Source: JBEEFP01 sp041166085 (GTDB taxonomy: Bacteria > Actinomycetota > Acidimicrobiia > Acidimicrobiales > JAFATL01). From it: a stretch of 64,000 nucleotides of DNA. Shown here piece after piece: positions 1 to 7,754 of the stretch. The DNA is taken from NCBI GenBank assembly GCA_041166085.1, contig JBEEFP010000101.1:22853-86852 (forward strand). Reading direction: 5' to 3'. Each line of letters starts with the position of its first letter. Positions within the stretch are counted from its first letter, which is position 1. The translations under genes and the position numbers were made by a program. The notes below the pieces were generated by a model. The model saw only the letters and a program-made list of their open reading frames with translations, did not search any database and was not told where the DNA came from.

Positions 1-304
1 GTCCGACGATGGCCAGGGCCCGGTCGCGGTTCTTCACCCCCGGCATCTGCACGACGATGTTGCTGCCCTGGCGGCTGATGTCGGGCTCGGCCACGCCGAG
101 CGCGTCGACCCGGTTGCGGATGATGGAGATGGACTGGTCGAGGATGCTCTGGCTCACCTTGCGGGTGGGGCGGAGCACGACCGACGCTCCTCCCTGGAGG
201 TCGAGGCCGAGCTGGGGCGTGTTGCCGGCCGCGATGGTGGCGACGACAGCGCCGACCGCCAACGCGATCACGACCAGCAGCGAGACCTGCGACGAGCGCC
301 GCAT
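1..304 (-). CDS. secD: Protein translocase subunit SecD, N-terminal fragment (cut by window edge)
   Basis: The reading frame starts with ATG at 304 and stays open to the window edge, giving about 101 residues. It begins MRRSSQVSLLVVIALAVGA, an N-terminal membrane helix, followed by the SecD-type segment LGLDLQGGASVVL and a region (IIRNRVDALGVAEPDI, then a conserved VVQMPGV) typical of the first periplasmic domain. SecD works with SecF and YajC to pull exported proteins out of SecYEG using the proton gradient. Its start overlaps the yajC stop by one base, so the two genes are translationally coupled. The C-terminal part lies beyond the left edge. Confidence 0.92.
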   Translation of the reverse strand, partial: MRRSSQVSLLVVIALAVGAVVATIAAGNTPQLGLDLQGGASVVLRPTRKVSQSILDQSISIIRNRVDALGVAEPDISRQGSNIVVQMPGVKNRDRALAIVG

Positions 305-624
305 CAGCGGTCGTCGTCGTGATCGTCGAGCACGATCGTCTCTTCGTCGTCGCCCGCCGCGCCGGCATCAGGTCCGTCCACGACCCGCTGACTGACGGCG
401 CCCCGCAGGAACGGCACGACGATGCCTGGCGCCAGCTCGATCTCGACCCGATCGCCCTCGAGGGAGCGGATGCGGCCGATCATCCCACCGGCGGTGTCGA
501 CGTCGTCACCGACCTCGAGGGCCTGCAGCAGCGTCTGCTGTCTGCGGACGCGCTGCTGCTGCGGCCGGATGAGGAGGAGCCACATCATGGCGACGATCAG
601 GACGAACGGCAGGAGGGAGGCCAT
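304..624 (-). CDS. yajC: Preprotein translocase subunit YajC
   Basis: About 106 residues from the ATG at 624: a single N-terminal membrane helix (MASLLPFVLIVAMMWLLLIR) followed by the conserved PQQQRVRRQQ and the small basic/beta domain with GDDVDTAGGMIGRI, the hallmark of YajC. An alternative GTG start at 651 would add nine residues before the helix; the ATG was preferred because YajC proteins usually begin just before the membrane segment. The C-terminus is unusually acidic (DDEETIVLDDHDDD). YajC is an accessory of the SecDF complex, consistent with secD directly downstream and tgt upstream, the usual queA-tgt-yajC-secD order. Confidence 0.9.
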   Translation of the reverse strand: MASLLPFVLIVAMMWLLLIRPQQQRVRRQQTLLQALEVGDDVDTAGGMIGRIRSLEGDRVEIELAPGIVVPFLRGAVSQRVVDGPDAGAAGDDEETIVLDDHDDDR

Positions 625-685
625 AGGCGAAGTGCGCAGATCGGCAGGCACCAGCGCCCGCCGAGGGCGGCGGCGATGCTAGTCG

Positions 686-1783
686 TCACCCGTCCCACAC
701 AGCAGCCACCTCTGCCCGCAACGGGCCCAGCGTCCCTGCCTGGACAGCCGATCGCACGCGGGCGACGAGGGCGAACGTCCAGTGCAGGTTGTGCAGGGTC
801 ACCAGGCGGGCGGCAGTGGGCTCGCCCAGCCGCAGCAGGTGGCGCAGGTAGGCGCGCGACCACCGGCCGCAGACCTGACAGCCGCACGCGTCGTCGAGGG
901 GGCCGCCGTCGGTCGCGAAGCGGGCGTTGCGAAGCGACAACCGGCCCGTCGACGTGAGCACGGTGCCGTGTCGAGCAAGCCGAGTAGGGAGCACGCAGTC
1001 GAACATGTCCACGCCGAGCGCGACGGCTTCCACCAGTCCGACGGGATCGCCGACGCCCATGAGATAGCGCGGTCGGTCCGCCGGCAGCTCGGCGATGGCG
1101 GCGGCGAGCGCCGGGAGCATCTCGGCGCGGGACTCCCCCACTGATAGGCCACCGATGCCGTACCCGTCGAAGCCCACGTCGACCGTGCGCCGCGCGCTTT
1201 CGGCCCGCAGCCGTTCGTCCACCCCGCCCTGCACGATGCCGAACAGGGCCTGGCCTTCTCGGCGGTGGGCGGCCTTCGCACGAGTCGCCCACGCCGCGGT
1301 GCGCTCGACGGCGATTCGCACGGTCTCGGGCGGGCTCGGCAGCGGCGGGCACACGTCGAGGACCATCTGGATGTCGGCACCGATCTTGGCCTGGGCCTCG
1401 ACCGCGCCCTCCGGGGTGAGGTGATGGACGGTGCCGTCGTAGGTCGAGCGGAACGTGACGCCCTCGTCGTCCACCTTGGGATTGAGGGAGAACACCTGGT
1501 AGCCGCCCGAGTCGGTCAGCACGTGTCCGGTCCAGGCCGCGAAGCCACCGATGCCACCGAGGCCGGCGACGACATCGACGCCCGGTCGCAGCATGAGGTG
1601 GTACGTGTTGGCCAGCATCACCTCACAGTCGAGGTCCTCCAGGTCGGCGGTCGAGACGGCGCGCACCGTCCCGCGCGTCCCCACTGGCATGAAGCACGGC
1701 GTTCGGAACGTTCCGCGCGCGGTGGTCACGCTTCCCGCACGCGCCGCGCCGTCAGTGGAGGTCGCCTCGAACGACAGGGTCAT
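686..1783 (-). CDS. tgt: tRNA-guanine(34) transglycosylase
   Basis: A 365-residue protein of normal family length. It exchanges guanine 34 for the queuosine precursor base in the anticodon of Asp, Asn, His and Tyr tRNAs. Visible motifs are the substrate-binding TDSGGYQVFSL, GIVQGG, the nucleophile region with GVDMFDCVLPTR, and the C-terminal zinc site CGCQVCGRWSRAYLRHL with a downstream His. Its start overlaps the queA stop by four bases (ATGA), so the two queuosine genes are coupled. Queuosine genes are patchy in actinobacteria, so the pair is a useful lineage marker. Confidence 0.96.
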   Translation of the reverse strand: MTLSFEATSTDGAARAGSVTTARGTFRTPCFMPVGTRGTVRAVSTADLEDLDCEVMLANTYHLMLRPGVDVVAGLGGIGGFAAWTGHVLTDSGGYQVFSLNPKVDDEGVTFRSTYDGTVHHLTPEGAVEAQAKIGADIQMVLDVCPPLPSPPETVRIAVERTAAWATRAKAAHRREGQALFGIVQGGVDERLRAESARRTVDVGFDGYGIGGLSVGESRAEMLPALAAAIAELPADRPRYLMGVGDPVGLVEAVALGVDMFDCVLPTRLARHGTVLTSTGRLSLRNARFATDGGPLDDACGCQVCGRWSRAYLRHLLRLGEPTAARLVTLHNLHWTFALVARVRSAVQAGTLGPLRAEVAAVWDG

Positions 1784-2766
1784 GACGGTTGCCGGTCGAC
1801 GAGCATGGCGTCACCGAAGGAGAGGAAGCGGTAGTCCTCGGCCAGCGCCACGTCGTACAACGAGCGCCAGCGCGCGCCGCAGAATGCAGCCAGCAGCACG
1901 AGGAGCGACGACCCCGGCTGGTGGAAGTTGGTGAGCAGCACGTCGACGACACGGAACTCGAAGCCCGGTGTGATGAAGAGCTCGGTGCGACCGGCCAGGT
2001 CGCCGAGCGCGGCCGACTCGAGCGCGCGCAGTGTCGTGGTGCCGACCGCGACGACGCGGTCAGCCCGCTCGCACGCGGCCATGGTCTCGGCCGGCACGGC
2101 GTACCGCTCGGCGTGCATGCGGTGGTCCTCCACCCGCTCGGCGGTGATGGGGCGGAAGGTGCCGAGCCCCACGGCAAGGTCGACGGTCGCGACCGCGGCG
2201 CCGCGCTGCTCGCAGGCGGCCAGCACCTCGTTGGTGAGATGCAGGCCGGCGGTGGGCGCGGCCACTGATCCGGGCCGGGCCGCGTAGACGGTCTGATAGC
2301 GCTCGGGGTCGGCCAGCGGCTCGTGGATGTAAGGCGGCAAGGCAACCGTGCCGAGGTCCTCGGGCACCCCTTCGGCCAGAAGGTGCACCTGGCGCCTCCC
2401 GTCCGCCAGGTGCGCGCCCACCTCGACGACGGGCCTCGCATCACCGCTGACCAGCTCGGTGCCGGCCGGCACCCGGCGTCCCGGGCGTACCAGTGCTTCC
2501 CAGCTGCCGTCGGGCACCTGCTCGAGGAGGAGGACCTCGACCGCTCCTCCCGTGCGCTTGTGGAGGTGGAGGCGAGCGGGCAGCACGCGGCTGTCGTTCA
2601 CGACCAGCAGGTCGCCCGCTCCGACCAGGGCGGGCAGGTCGACGACCTGACGGTGCACCGGGCCGCCGCCGGTGGCGTCCAGCAAGCGGGCGGCCGAGCG
2701 GGGTTCGATCGGCACCTGGGCGATCTGCCCAGCCGGGAGCTCGTACTCGTATGCCTCACGATCCAC
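1780..2766 (-). CDS. queA: S-adenosylmethionine:tRNA ribosyltransferase-isomerase
   Basis: QueA transfers and rearranges the ribosyl part of SAM onto preQ1-tRNA to give epoxyqueuosine. The 328-residue protein begins VDREAYEYELPAGQIAQVPI, the canonical QueA N-terminus, from a GTG at 2766. A longer open frame reaches 2838 but adds only an arginine/proline-rich stretch with no family resemblance. Diagnostic segments include VNDSRVLPARL, PPYIHEPLADPERYQTVYA, PGSVAAPTAGLHLT and a C-terminal TNFHQPGSSLLVLLAAFCG. It is the first gene of the queA-tgt-yajC-secD group and diverges from the sigma factor gene upstream. Confidence 0.95.
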   Translation of the reverse strand: MDREAYEYELPAGQIAQVPIEPRSAARLLDATGGGPVHRQVVDLPALVGAGDLLVVNDSRVLPARLHLHKRTGGAVEVLLLEQVPDGSWEALVRPGRRVPAGTELVSGDARPVVEVGAHLADGRRQVHLLAEGVPEDLGTVALPPYIHEPLADPERYQTVYAARPGSVAAPTAGLHLTNEVLAACEQRGAAVATVDLAVGLGTFRPITAERVEDHRMHAERYAVPAETMAACERADRVVAVGTTTLRALESAALGDLAGRTELFITPGFEFRVVDVLLTNFHQPGSSLLVLLAAFCGARWRSLYDVALAEDYRFLSFGDAMLVDRQPS

Positions 2767-2873
2767 GGCCGCAGGATACGATCGCAGGCAGGATTCGCAT
2801 GGGGGCCTGTAGAAATCGGGTGGTGGTCTCGCAGCCATCGGGCGTGCTTGGGGCTTCAGGAGTCAAACGGTCT

Positions 2874-3932
2874 ATGGCATTACGGGCAGATGACGTCGAT
2901 CTCGGCCGTGACCGGCTGCTGGTCGAGCAGTTCCAGGCCGGCGACGTTGCCGGCTTCGAGGACCTGTACCGGCGCTACTACTCGCGCCTCTACCGTTTCT
3001 GCCTGAAGCGGGTCGGCGACAGCGCCGAGGCCGAAGAGGTCACCCAGGAGGCCTTCGCCCGCGCCTACACCGCCATGCCCCGGCTCGCGGGCGAGCGGAA
3101 GTTCTACCCGTGGATCTCCGTCATCGCGGCCCGGCTCTGCCTCGACACCCACCGCCGCCGGGCCCGCAGCGTGCCGCTGCCCGAGCTCGACCTCGGCGCG
3201 ATCGACGGCGACCAGGAGGCCATCGTCCTGCAAGCGGCCGACCGCGAGATGCTCCGGGCGGCCATGGAGCGCCTCGGTCCGCGTCACCGCGAGGTCCTGC
3301 GCCTGCGTGAGCAGGAAGGCTGGTCGTACCAGCGCATCGCTGAGTACTACGACGTGAGCCTGGGCACGGTGGAGCAGCTCCTCTGGCGGTCGCGCCGGGC
3401 CCTGCGCCGTGAGTTCGAGGCCGTCGCCGGCCACGACGCTCGCGCCCTCGCCGGACTGCCCGTGATCGGGTGGCTGATGCGCCGCATGGGCGACCTGCGC
3501 GCTCGCGTCAGCGGATGGTCCGAGCACGTCATCGCCCCGCTCGCCACCAACGCCGTGTCCATGGTGATGGTCGTGACCTCGGCTGCTGTGCTCGCCAGTG
3601 CCGGCGGCCACAGCCCCGCTGCCGTCCCGCATGTGCAGATGTCCAGGCCGGGGGCCGTCCGCATCGCCGACGCCACCCCCGCCGGTGCCGCCGCCATCGG
3701 CGCGGCCGCCAGCACCACCAGCAGCGGCGCCTCCTCGCAAACGGCGGCCGGCTCGGTGTCGAGTGCCACACCCGTCGTCCCCGGTGTGATCAGCACGGAC
3801 GACGCGGCAGCCGGACGCGAGCGCACCGACGACGACCCCATGAAGGTCGATGTCGCGGGCGTGCGGGTCGCAGGCAGGCCTGCCGACGCCGTCGCACAAC
3901 TGCAGGACTTCCTCGGGCAGGTGACCCCATGA
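2874..3932 (+). CDS. ECF-type sigma factor with C-terminal membrane anchor
   Basis: A 352-residue protein. Residues about 15-85 form sigma region 2 (FEDLYRRYYSRLYRFCLKRV, EEVTQEAFARAY), and about 120-180 region 4 with its helix-turn-helix (RHREVLRLREQEGWSYQRIA, then SLGTVEQLLWRSRRALRREF). After it comes a linker, a membrane helix (VSMVMVVTSAAVLASAGG, about residues 224-241) and an Ala/Ser-rich tail of about 110 residues predicted outside the cell. ATG 2874 is preferred: an AGGAG lies about 11 bases upstream; ATG 2799 is an alternative. Most ECF factors are soluble and held by a separate anti-sigma factor; none is encoded next to it, so the fused membrane part may do that job (inference). It interrupts the queA-ruvB region on the opposite strand. 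Confidence 0.88.
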   Translation: MALRADDVDLGRDRLLVEQFQAGDVAGFEDLYRRYYSRLYRFCLKRVGDSAEAEEVTQEAFARAYTAMPRLAGERKFYPWISVIAARLCLDTHRRRARSVPLPELDLGAIDGDQEAIVLQAADREMLRAAMERLGPRHREVLRLREQEGWSYQRIAEYYDVSLGTVEQLLWRSRRALRREFEAVAGHDARALAGLPVIGWLMRRMGDLRARVSGWSEHVIAPLATNAVSMVMVVTSAAVLASAGGHSPAAVPHVQMSRPGAVRIADATPAGAAAIGAAASTTSSGASSQTAAGSVSSATPVVPGVISTDDAAAGRERTDDDPMKVDVAGVRVAGRPADAVAQLQDFLGQVTP

Positions 3933-4126
3933 GGCGTTTCATCGCCGCCGCTGCTCTCATCGCCGCGCTGACACCGCTCGGCGTCGGCCGTGCGGGTGCC
4001 GCGGTGCCGGTGGTGTCCACCGGAAGCGCCAAGAGGGCCGACCACATCACCTGTGTCGTGGTCAACCAGATCAACACCACGTGGTGCCTCGATCGGCTGC
4101 CCCTGCCGACCTGGCCGCTCTGGTAA
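3929..4126 (+). CDS. Small secreted peptide coupled to the sigma factor
   Basis: A 65-residue protein whose ATG overlaps the sigma factor's stop codon (ATGA), so translation is coupled. Residues 1-25 (MRRFIAAAALIAALTPLGVG, then RAGAA) are a clear Sec signal peptide. The mature part of about 40 residues contains two cysteines, in HITCVVVNQINTTWCLDRLP, which could form one disulfide, and a Trp/Pro-rich end (LPTWPLW). I do not recognise a family. Co-transcription suggests it may be an output of, or a signal sensed through, the membrane-anchored sigma factor; that is inference only. It converges with ruvB three bases downstream. Confidence 0.65.
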   Translation: MRRFIAAAALIAALTPLGVGRAGAAVPVVSTGSAKRADHITCVVVNQINTTWCLDRLPLPTWPLW

Positions 4127-4129
4127 CCC

Positions 4130-5155
4130 TCAGCCGAACAAGCCAGGGGCACCAGGGGCGGGGGGTTGCACGCCGAGGTGGGCCCACGCGGCCGGCGTTG
4201 CCTCACGGCCGCGAGGCGTGCGCTTGAGCAGACCGAGTTGCAGCAGGAACGGCTCGTAGACGTCCTCGACCGTCTCGGTCTCCTCGCCGACGCTGACCGC
4301 GAGTGTCGAGAGCCCGACCGGTCCCCCGCCGAAGCGCTGGCAGACGGCGGACAGGATGGCGCGGTCGACCTTGTCGAGGCCGAGCTCGTCGACCTCGTAG
4401 AGCGCGAGCGCCTCGTGGGCGCACGCCTCGCTCACCGTGCCGTCGCCCCGCACCTCGGCGAAGTCGCGGACGCGCTTTAGCAGGCGGTTGGCGATGCGGG
4501 GCGTCCCGCGCGAGCGCCGCGCGATCTCGATGGCGCCGGCCGGATGCAGCTCGACGCCGAGGATGCCCGCAGCGCGCGTCACGATGATCTGCAGGTCCTC
4601 GGGCGGGTAGTGGTCGAGGCGGGCGACGAAGCCGAAGCGGTCGCGCAACGGGCTGGTGATGCGACCGGTGCGCGTGGTGGCCCCGACCAGGGTGAAGCGA
4701 GGCAGGTCGAGGCGGATGGAGCGGGCGCCCGGTCCCTTGCCGATCACGATGTCGAGCTGGAAGTCCTCCATCGCCGGATAGAGCACTTCCTCGACAGCGC
4801 GCCCCAACCGGTGGATCTCGTCGATGAAGAGAACGTCGCCCTCCTGCAGGTCGGTGAGGATGGCGGCCAGGTCGCCCGCCCGGACGAGGGCGGGGCCGGA
4901 CGTGATCCGCATACCGACGCCGAGCTCGTTGGCGATGATGCCGGCCATCGACGTCTTCCCCAGCCCGGGCGGACCGGCGAGGAGCACGTGGTCGGCCGCC
5001 TGACCCCTCCGGCGCGCCGCTTCGAGGAGGATCTCGAGGTGCTCGCGCAGCTGGGGCTGGCCGACGAACTCGCTGAGACGACGGGGCCGGAGGCTGACCT
5101 CCTCGGCCGCTTCGACCGGATCGGCGGACGGCGCCAGCAACTCTTCGCGCGGCAT
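4130..5155 (-). CDS. ruvB: Holliday junction branch migration ATPase RuvB
   Basis: 341 residues, standard RuvB length. It forms the hexameric AAA+ motor that drives branch migration with RuvA. Visible: Walker A GPPGLGKTSMA, Walker B LFIDEIHRL, sensor 1 VGATTRTG, arginine finger region SPLRDRFG, sensor 2 RGTPRIANRLLKRVRD and the C-terminal winged helix with GLDKVDRAIL and GGGPVGLSTLA. It lies two bases downstream of ruvA in the ruvC-ruvA-ruvB run, which is typical for actinobacteria. The stretch after the winged helix is rich in Pro/Ala. Confidence 0.97.
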   Translation of the reverse strand: MPREELLAPSADPVEAAEEVSLRPRRLSEFVGQPQLREHLEILLEAARRRGQAADHVLLAGPPGLGKTSMAGIIANELGVGMRITSGPALVRAGDLAAILTDLQEGDVLFIDEIHRLGRAVEEVLYPAMEDFQLDIVIGKGPGARSIRLDLPRFTLVGATTRTGRITSPLRDRFGFVARLDHYPPEDLQIIVTRAAGILGVELHPAGAIEIARRSRGTPRIANRLLKRVRDFAEVRGDGTVSEACAHEALALYEVDELGLDKVDRAILSAVCQRFGGGPVGLSTLAVSVGEETETVEDVYEPFLLQLGLLKRTPRGREATPAAWAHLGVQPPAPGAPGLFG

Positions 5156-5157
5156 CG

Positions 5158-5763
5158 TCAGGCGGTCCTTGCGGTGGCGAGCTGCTTGAGGGCGGCGCGC
5201 AGCAGGTCCTGCACCGACCCTTGGTCGGACAGTTCGCGCGTGGCTTCACGCACTTCGTCGGGGCCGTAGCCGAGGCCGGCTAGGGCAGCCCGCACCTCGG
5301 CGCGCGCCGAGCCCTTCCCGGTGACGGCGGCGACCGTCAGGTCGGGCCCGTCGTCGTCGAGGTCGAGTCTGCTCTTGAGCTCGATGAGCAGCCGGGCCGC
5401 CGTCTTCTTCCCCACGCCCGGCACCATCGTCAGCGCGTCGACATCGTCGGACGCGAGGGCCCGGCGCAGCGAGCCCGGGCTGTGTGCGGACAGGATGGCG
5501 AGCGCGAGGGCCGGTCCGACGCCGTGGGCACCGAGCAACGCTTCGAAGCAGGCCCGCTCGTCGCGCGTCGCGAAGCCGTACAGGACGATGGCGTCCTCGC
5601 GCACGTGGGTGTGCACGTGCAGGAACACGGGTGCGCCGAGCTCGCCCACCGTGCCGACGGTGGCGGGCGCGCAGGTCAATCGGTAGCCCACGCCCCCGAC
5701 CTCGACCAGCACCTCGCCGTTGGGCTGGCGGTCGAGCAGCGTGCCCCGCAGCGAGCCGATCAC
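5158..5763 (-). CDS. ruvA: Holliday junction DNA-binding protein RuvA
   Basis: 201 residues from GTG 5763, beginning VIGSLRGTLLDRQPNGEVLV, the usual RuvA OB-fold start. The frame extends upstream to 5901, but those residues overlap ruvC and are not RuvA-like. It shows the helix-hairpin-helix region (LTMVPGVGKKTAARLLIELK) and a C-terminal three-helix domain (ALAGLGYGPDEVREA) that contacts RuvB. It binds four-way junctions as a tetramer and loads RuvB. It sits 67 bases after ruvC and directly before ruvB. Confidence 0.95.
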   Translation of the reverse strand: MIGSLRGTLLDRQPNGEVLVEVGGVGYRLTCAPATVGTVGELGAPVFLHVHTHVREDAIVLYGFATRDERACFEALLGAHGVGPALALAILSAHSPGSLRRALASDDVDALTMVPGVGKKTAARLLIELKSRLDLDDDGPDLTVAAVTGKGSARAEVRAALAGLGYGPDEVREATRELSDQGSVQDLLRAALKQLATARTA

Positions 5764-5830
5764 TGGACGACCATCTCGGCGAGCTCGATGGTCGTCCAGC
5801 TCCACCACATCGTTCGCTCCGCAGGCTCGC

Positions 5831-6331
5831 TCACTGCGCGGCCTCGACCCGTGCGAGTCGCGGGGCGCGCGCGAGGTGGCAAAGGGCGAGGGCGAGGGCA
5901 TCCGCGGCGTCGGGCGGCTTGGGGATCTCGGCCAACCCGAGGAGGCGCTGCACCATGCGCTGCACCTGGCCCTTGTCCGCGCCGCCGTAGCCCGCCACCG
6001 CTTGCTTGACCTCGTTGGCCGTGTACTGCGCGACGGTGCAGCCGGCGGCCGACGCCGCCGCCAACGCCAGCCCGCTGGCCTGACCGACGGACATCGCCGT
6101 CTTCACGTTGGTCTGGAAGAACACCCGCTCCACCACCACCACCTCCGGCCTCAGCTCCTCGATGAGCGCCTGCAGCTCGTGCTGCAGCAACGCCAGGCGC
6201 TCGGGAAGCGGGTCGTCCTTGGAGGTGGTGATCACGCCCACCGCCTGGGCCCGCAGGCCGGCGCCGGGTGCACCGGCGACGCAGCCGTAGCCACAACGCG
6301 ACACCCCCGGGTCGATGCCCAGCACGAACAT
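5831..6331 (-). CDS. ruvC: Crossover junction endodeoxyribonuclease RuvC
   Basis: 166 residues from ATG 6331: MFVLGIDPGVSRCGYG carries the first catalytic Asp. VVVVERVFFQTNVKTAMSVGQ holds the catalytic Glu, and the conserved YTANEVKQAVAGYGGADKGQVQRMV and PPDAADALALALCH complete the RNase H-like nuclease core. RuvC resolves Holliday junctions with RuvAB. A longer frame to 6640 is antisense to the peroxiredoxin and was rejected. The 67-bp gap to ruvA contains a GC-rich stretch (GCGAGCCTGCGGAGCGAACG) loosely similar to the dispersed gene-edge repeat. Confidence 0.95.
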   Translation of the reverse strand: MFVLGIDPGVSRCGYGCVAGAPGAGLRAQAVGVITTSKDDPLPERLALLQHELQALIEELRPEVVVVERVFFQTNVKTAMSVGQASGLALAAASAAGCTVAQYTANEVKQAVAGYGGADKGQVQRMVQRLLGLAEIPKPPDAADALALALCHLARAPRLARVEAAQ

Positions 6332-6350
6332 GCGTTCGGAGACTAGCGAA

Positions 6351-6830
6351 TCAGATGACCGGGCGGGTGGATGGCCGCTTGGCCGCCTCCACCGCCGCCA
6401 CCAGCTCGTCGCTCGCCTTGAACGTGAGGCCGGTGCGGGCCCGGTGCACGTACCGAATGGTCCCACCGGCGTCGACCACGAACACGGACCGTCGGTAGAA
6501 CCCGAGCGGGCCCACCACGCCGTAGCGGTGGCCGACCTCCAGATCGGTGTCGGCCAGCAGTGGGAAGGCGAAGTGGAACTCGGCCGCGAAGCCCTCGTGG
6601 CTGGCGACGTCCTGGGGCGAGATGGCGAACACCTGGGCACCGAGGCCGTCGAAGCGACTGATGTCGTTGGTGTACGCCGACAGCTGCTGCGTGCACACTG
6701 GCGTGTTGTCGCCGGGATAGAAGACGAGCACGACGGGGAGCCCGGCGTACTCGCTCAACGTGTAGTCGCGGTGGCCCGTCCCCGACAGGGTGAAGTCCGG
6801 CGCGGGGTCCCCGACCCGCACCGCACTCAT
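6351..6830 (-). CDS. Peroxiredoxin of the AhpE/Bcp type with a single cysteine
   Basis: 159-residue thioredoxin-fold peroxidase: VGDPAPDFTLSG at the N-terminus and the peroxidatic motif FYPGDNTPVCTQQLSAY. The cysteine in TPVCT is the only cysteine in the whole protein, so this is a 1-Cys enzyme that lacks the resolving cysteine seen in most PrxQ/Bcp proteins. It must be re-reduced by an external thiol. In actinobacteria, 1-Cys AhpE is reduced by mycothiol/mycoredoxin, and the mycothiol ligase gene mshC is also in this window, which fits. It lies 19 bases upstream of ruvC on the same strand. Confidence 0.88.
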   Translation of the reverse strand: MSAVRVGDPAPDFTLSGTGHRDYTLSEYAGLPVVLVFYPGDNTPVCTQQLSAYTNDISRFDGLGAQVFAISPQDVASHEGFAAEFHFAFPLLADTDLEVGHRYGVVGPLGFYRRSVFVVDAGGTIRYVHRARTGLTFKASDELVAAVEAAKRPSTRPVI

Positions 6831-6893
6831 TCCGTGGACGCCACGTCACGCGTTTCGCGGCGCTCCGACGCGCGGAACGCAACGGGGGAAGAC

Positions 6894-7017
6894 GTCACGC
6901 TTCGACCAGCTCCCCTCACGAGTCCGAACGCGAGCGAAGCTTGCGAGCGAGCAAATGTGGTCGGCATCCCGGATGAGGGCCGAGGGCTGGTCGAAGCGGT
7001 CACGCTTCGACCAGCTC
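6894..7017 (+). repeat. Gene-edge repeat A with duplicated yebC tail
   Basis: The 169-bp gap between yebC and the peroxiredoxin holds one copy of the 28-bp core repeat at 6930-6957 (starts GCGAGCGAAGCTTGCGAGCG, then AGCAAATG). It is flanked by a direct duplication: the 19-base string GTCACGCTTCGACCAGCTC occurs at 6894-6912 and again at 6999-7017, where it forms the last codons and stop of yebC. The outer copy would encode a similar but diverged end of YebC. The AATG end of the core faces the yebC stop. Confidence 0.7.
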
Positions 7018-7752
7018 GAGGACCGAGTCCGGGATATCGAAGTTGGCGTAGACGTTCTGGACGTCGTCGTGGTCCTCGAGGGCGTCGATCACGCGCAGGA
7101 CCTGGCGCGCGTCCCCCTCGCTCTGCAGCGGGACGGTCTGGCTCGGCAGCATGGTGAGGTCGGCGGACTCGATGGTGATGCCGGCCTCCTCGAGCGAGGT
7201 TCGCAGGCGGCTGAGGTCGGTGGGCGGACTGGTGAGCTGCCAGGTGTCGCCCTGGTCGTCAATGTCCTCGGCGCCGTTGTCGAGGGCGACGAGCATGAGA
7301 TCGTCCTCCCCCGCCGCCGCCTTGGGCAGGATGATGACGCCCTTGCGCTCGAACTGCCACGCGACCGAGCCGGGTTCGGCGACCGACCCACCGTTCTTGG
7401 AGAAGATGTTGCGGATGTCGGCGCCAGTGCGGTTGCGGTTGTCGGTGAGCGCCTCGACGTACACGGCCACGCCGTTGGGCGCGTAGCCCTCGTAGGACAC
7501 GGGCTCGTAGCGCACGCCCTCCAGCTCGCCGGTGCCTCGCTTGATCGCCCGCTCGATGGTGTCCATCGGCACAGACGAGTCACGCGCCTTCTGGTACATG
7601 GTGCGCAGCGTGGCGTTGGAGTTGATGTCGCTGCCGCCCTCGCGCGCCGCCACCTCGACCTGACGGATGAGCTTGGCGAACAGCTTGCCGCGCGCCTTGT
7701 CCTGCGCACCCTTCTTGTGCTTGATCGTCGCCCACTTGGAATGTCCCGACAT
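7000..7752 (-). CDS. yebC: YebC/PmpR-family regulator / translation factor
   Basis: 250 residues, full length. It starts MSGHSKWATIKHKKGAQDKARG, the invariant YebC N-terminus. It continues with PMDTIERAIKRGTGE, YEGYAPNGVAVYVEALTDNRNRT and FSKNGGSVAEPGSVAWQFERKG, covering all three domains. Members were described as DNA-binding regulators and more recently as ribosome-associated factors that relieve stalling at polyproline; the sequence does not choose between these roles. It follows pdxT by two bases, so it is in the pdxS-pdxT-yebC operon, next to ruvC as in many actinobacteria. Its last codons are duplicated downstream with a dispersed repeat. Confidence 0.95.
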   Translation of the reverse strand: MSGHSKWATIKHKKGAQDKARGKLFAKLIRQVEVAAREGGSDINSNATLRTMYQKARDSSVPMDTIERAIKRGTGELEGVRYEPVSYEGYAPNGVAVYVEALTDNRNRTGADIRNIFSKNGGSVAEPGSVAWQFERKGVIILPKAAAGEDDLMLVALDNGAEDIDDQGDTWQLTSPPTDLSRLRTSLEEAGITIESADLTMLPSQTVPLQSEGDARQVLRVIDALEDHDDVQNVYANFDIPDSVLELVEA

Positions 7753-7754
7753 CG

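Noticed and set aside
5764..5830. Further copy of the gene-edge repeat between ruvC and ruvA
   Set aside because: Similarity to the core is limited to short GAGCGA-type words that arise easily in this sequence; not counted as a member.
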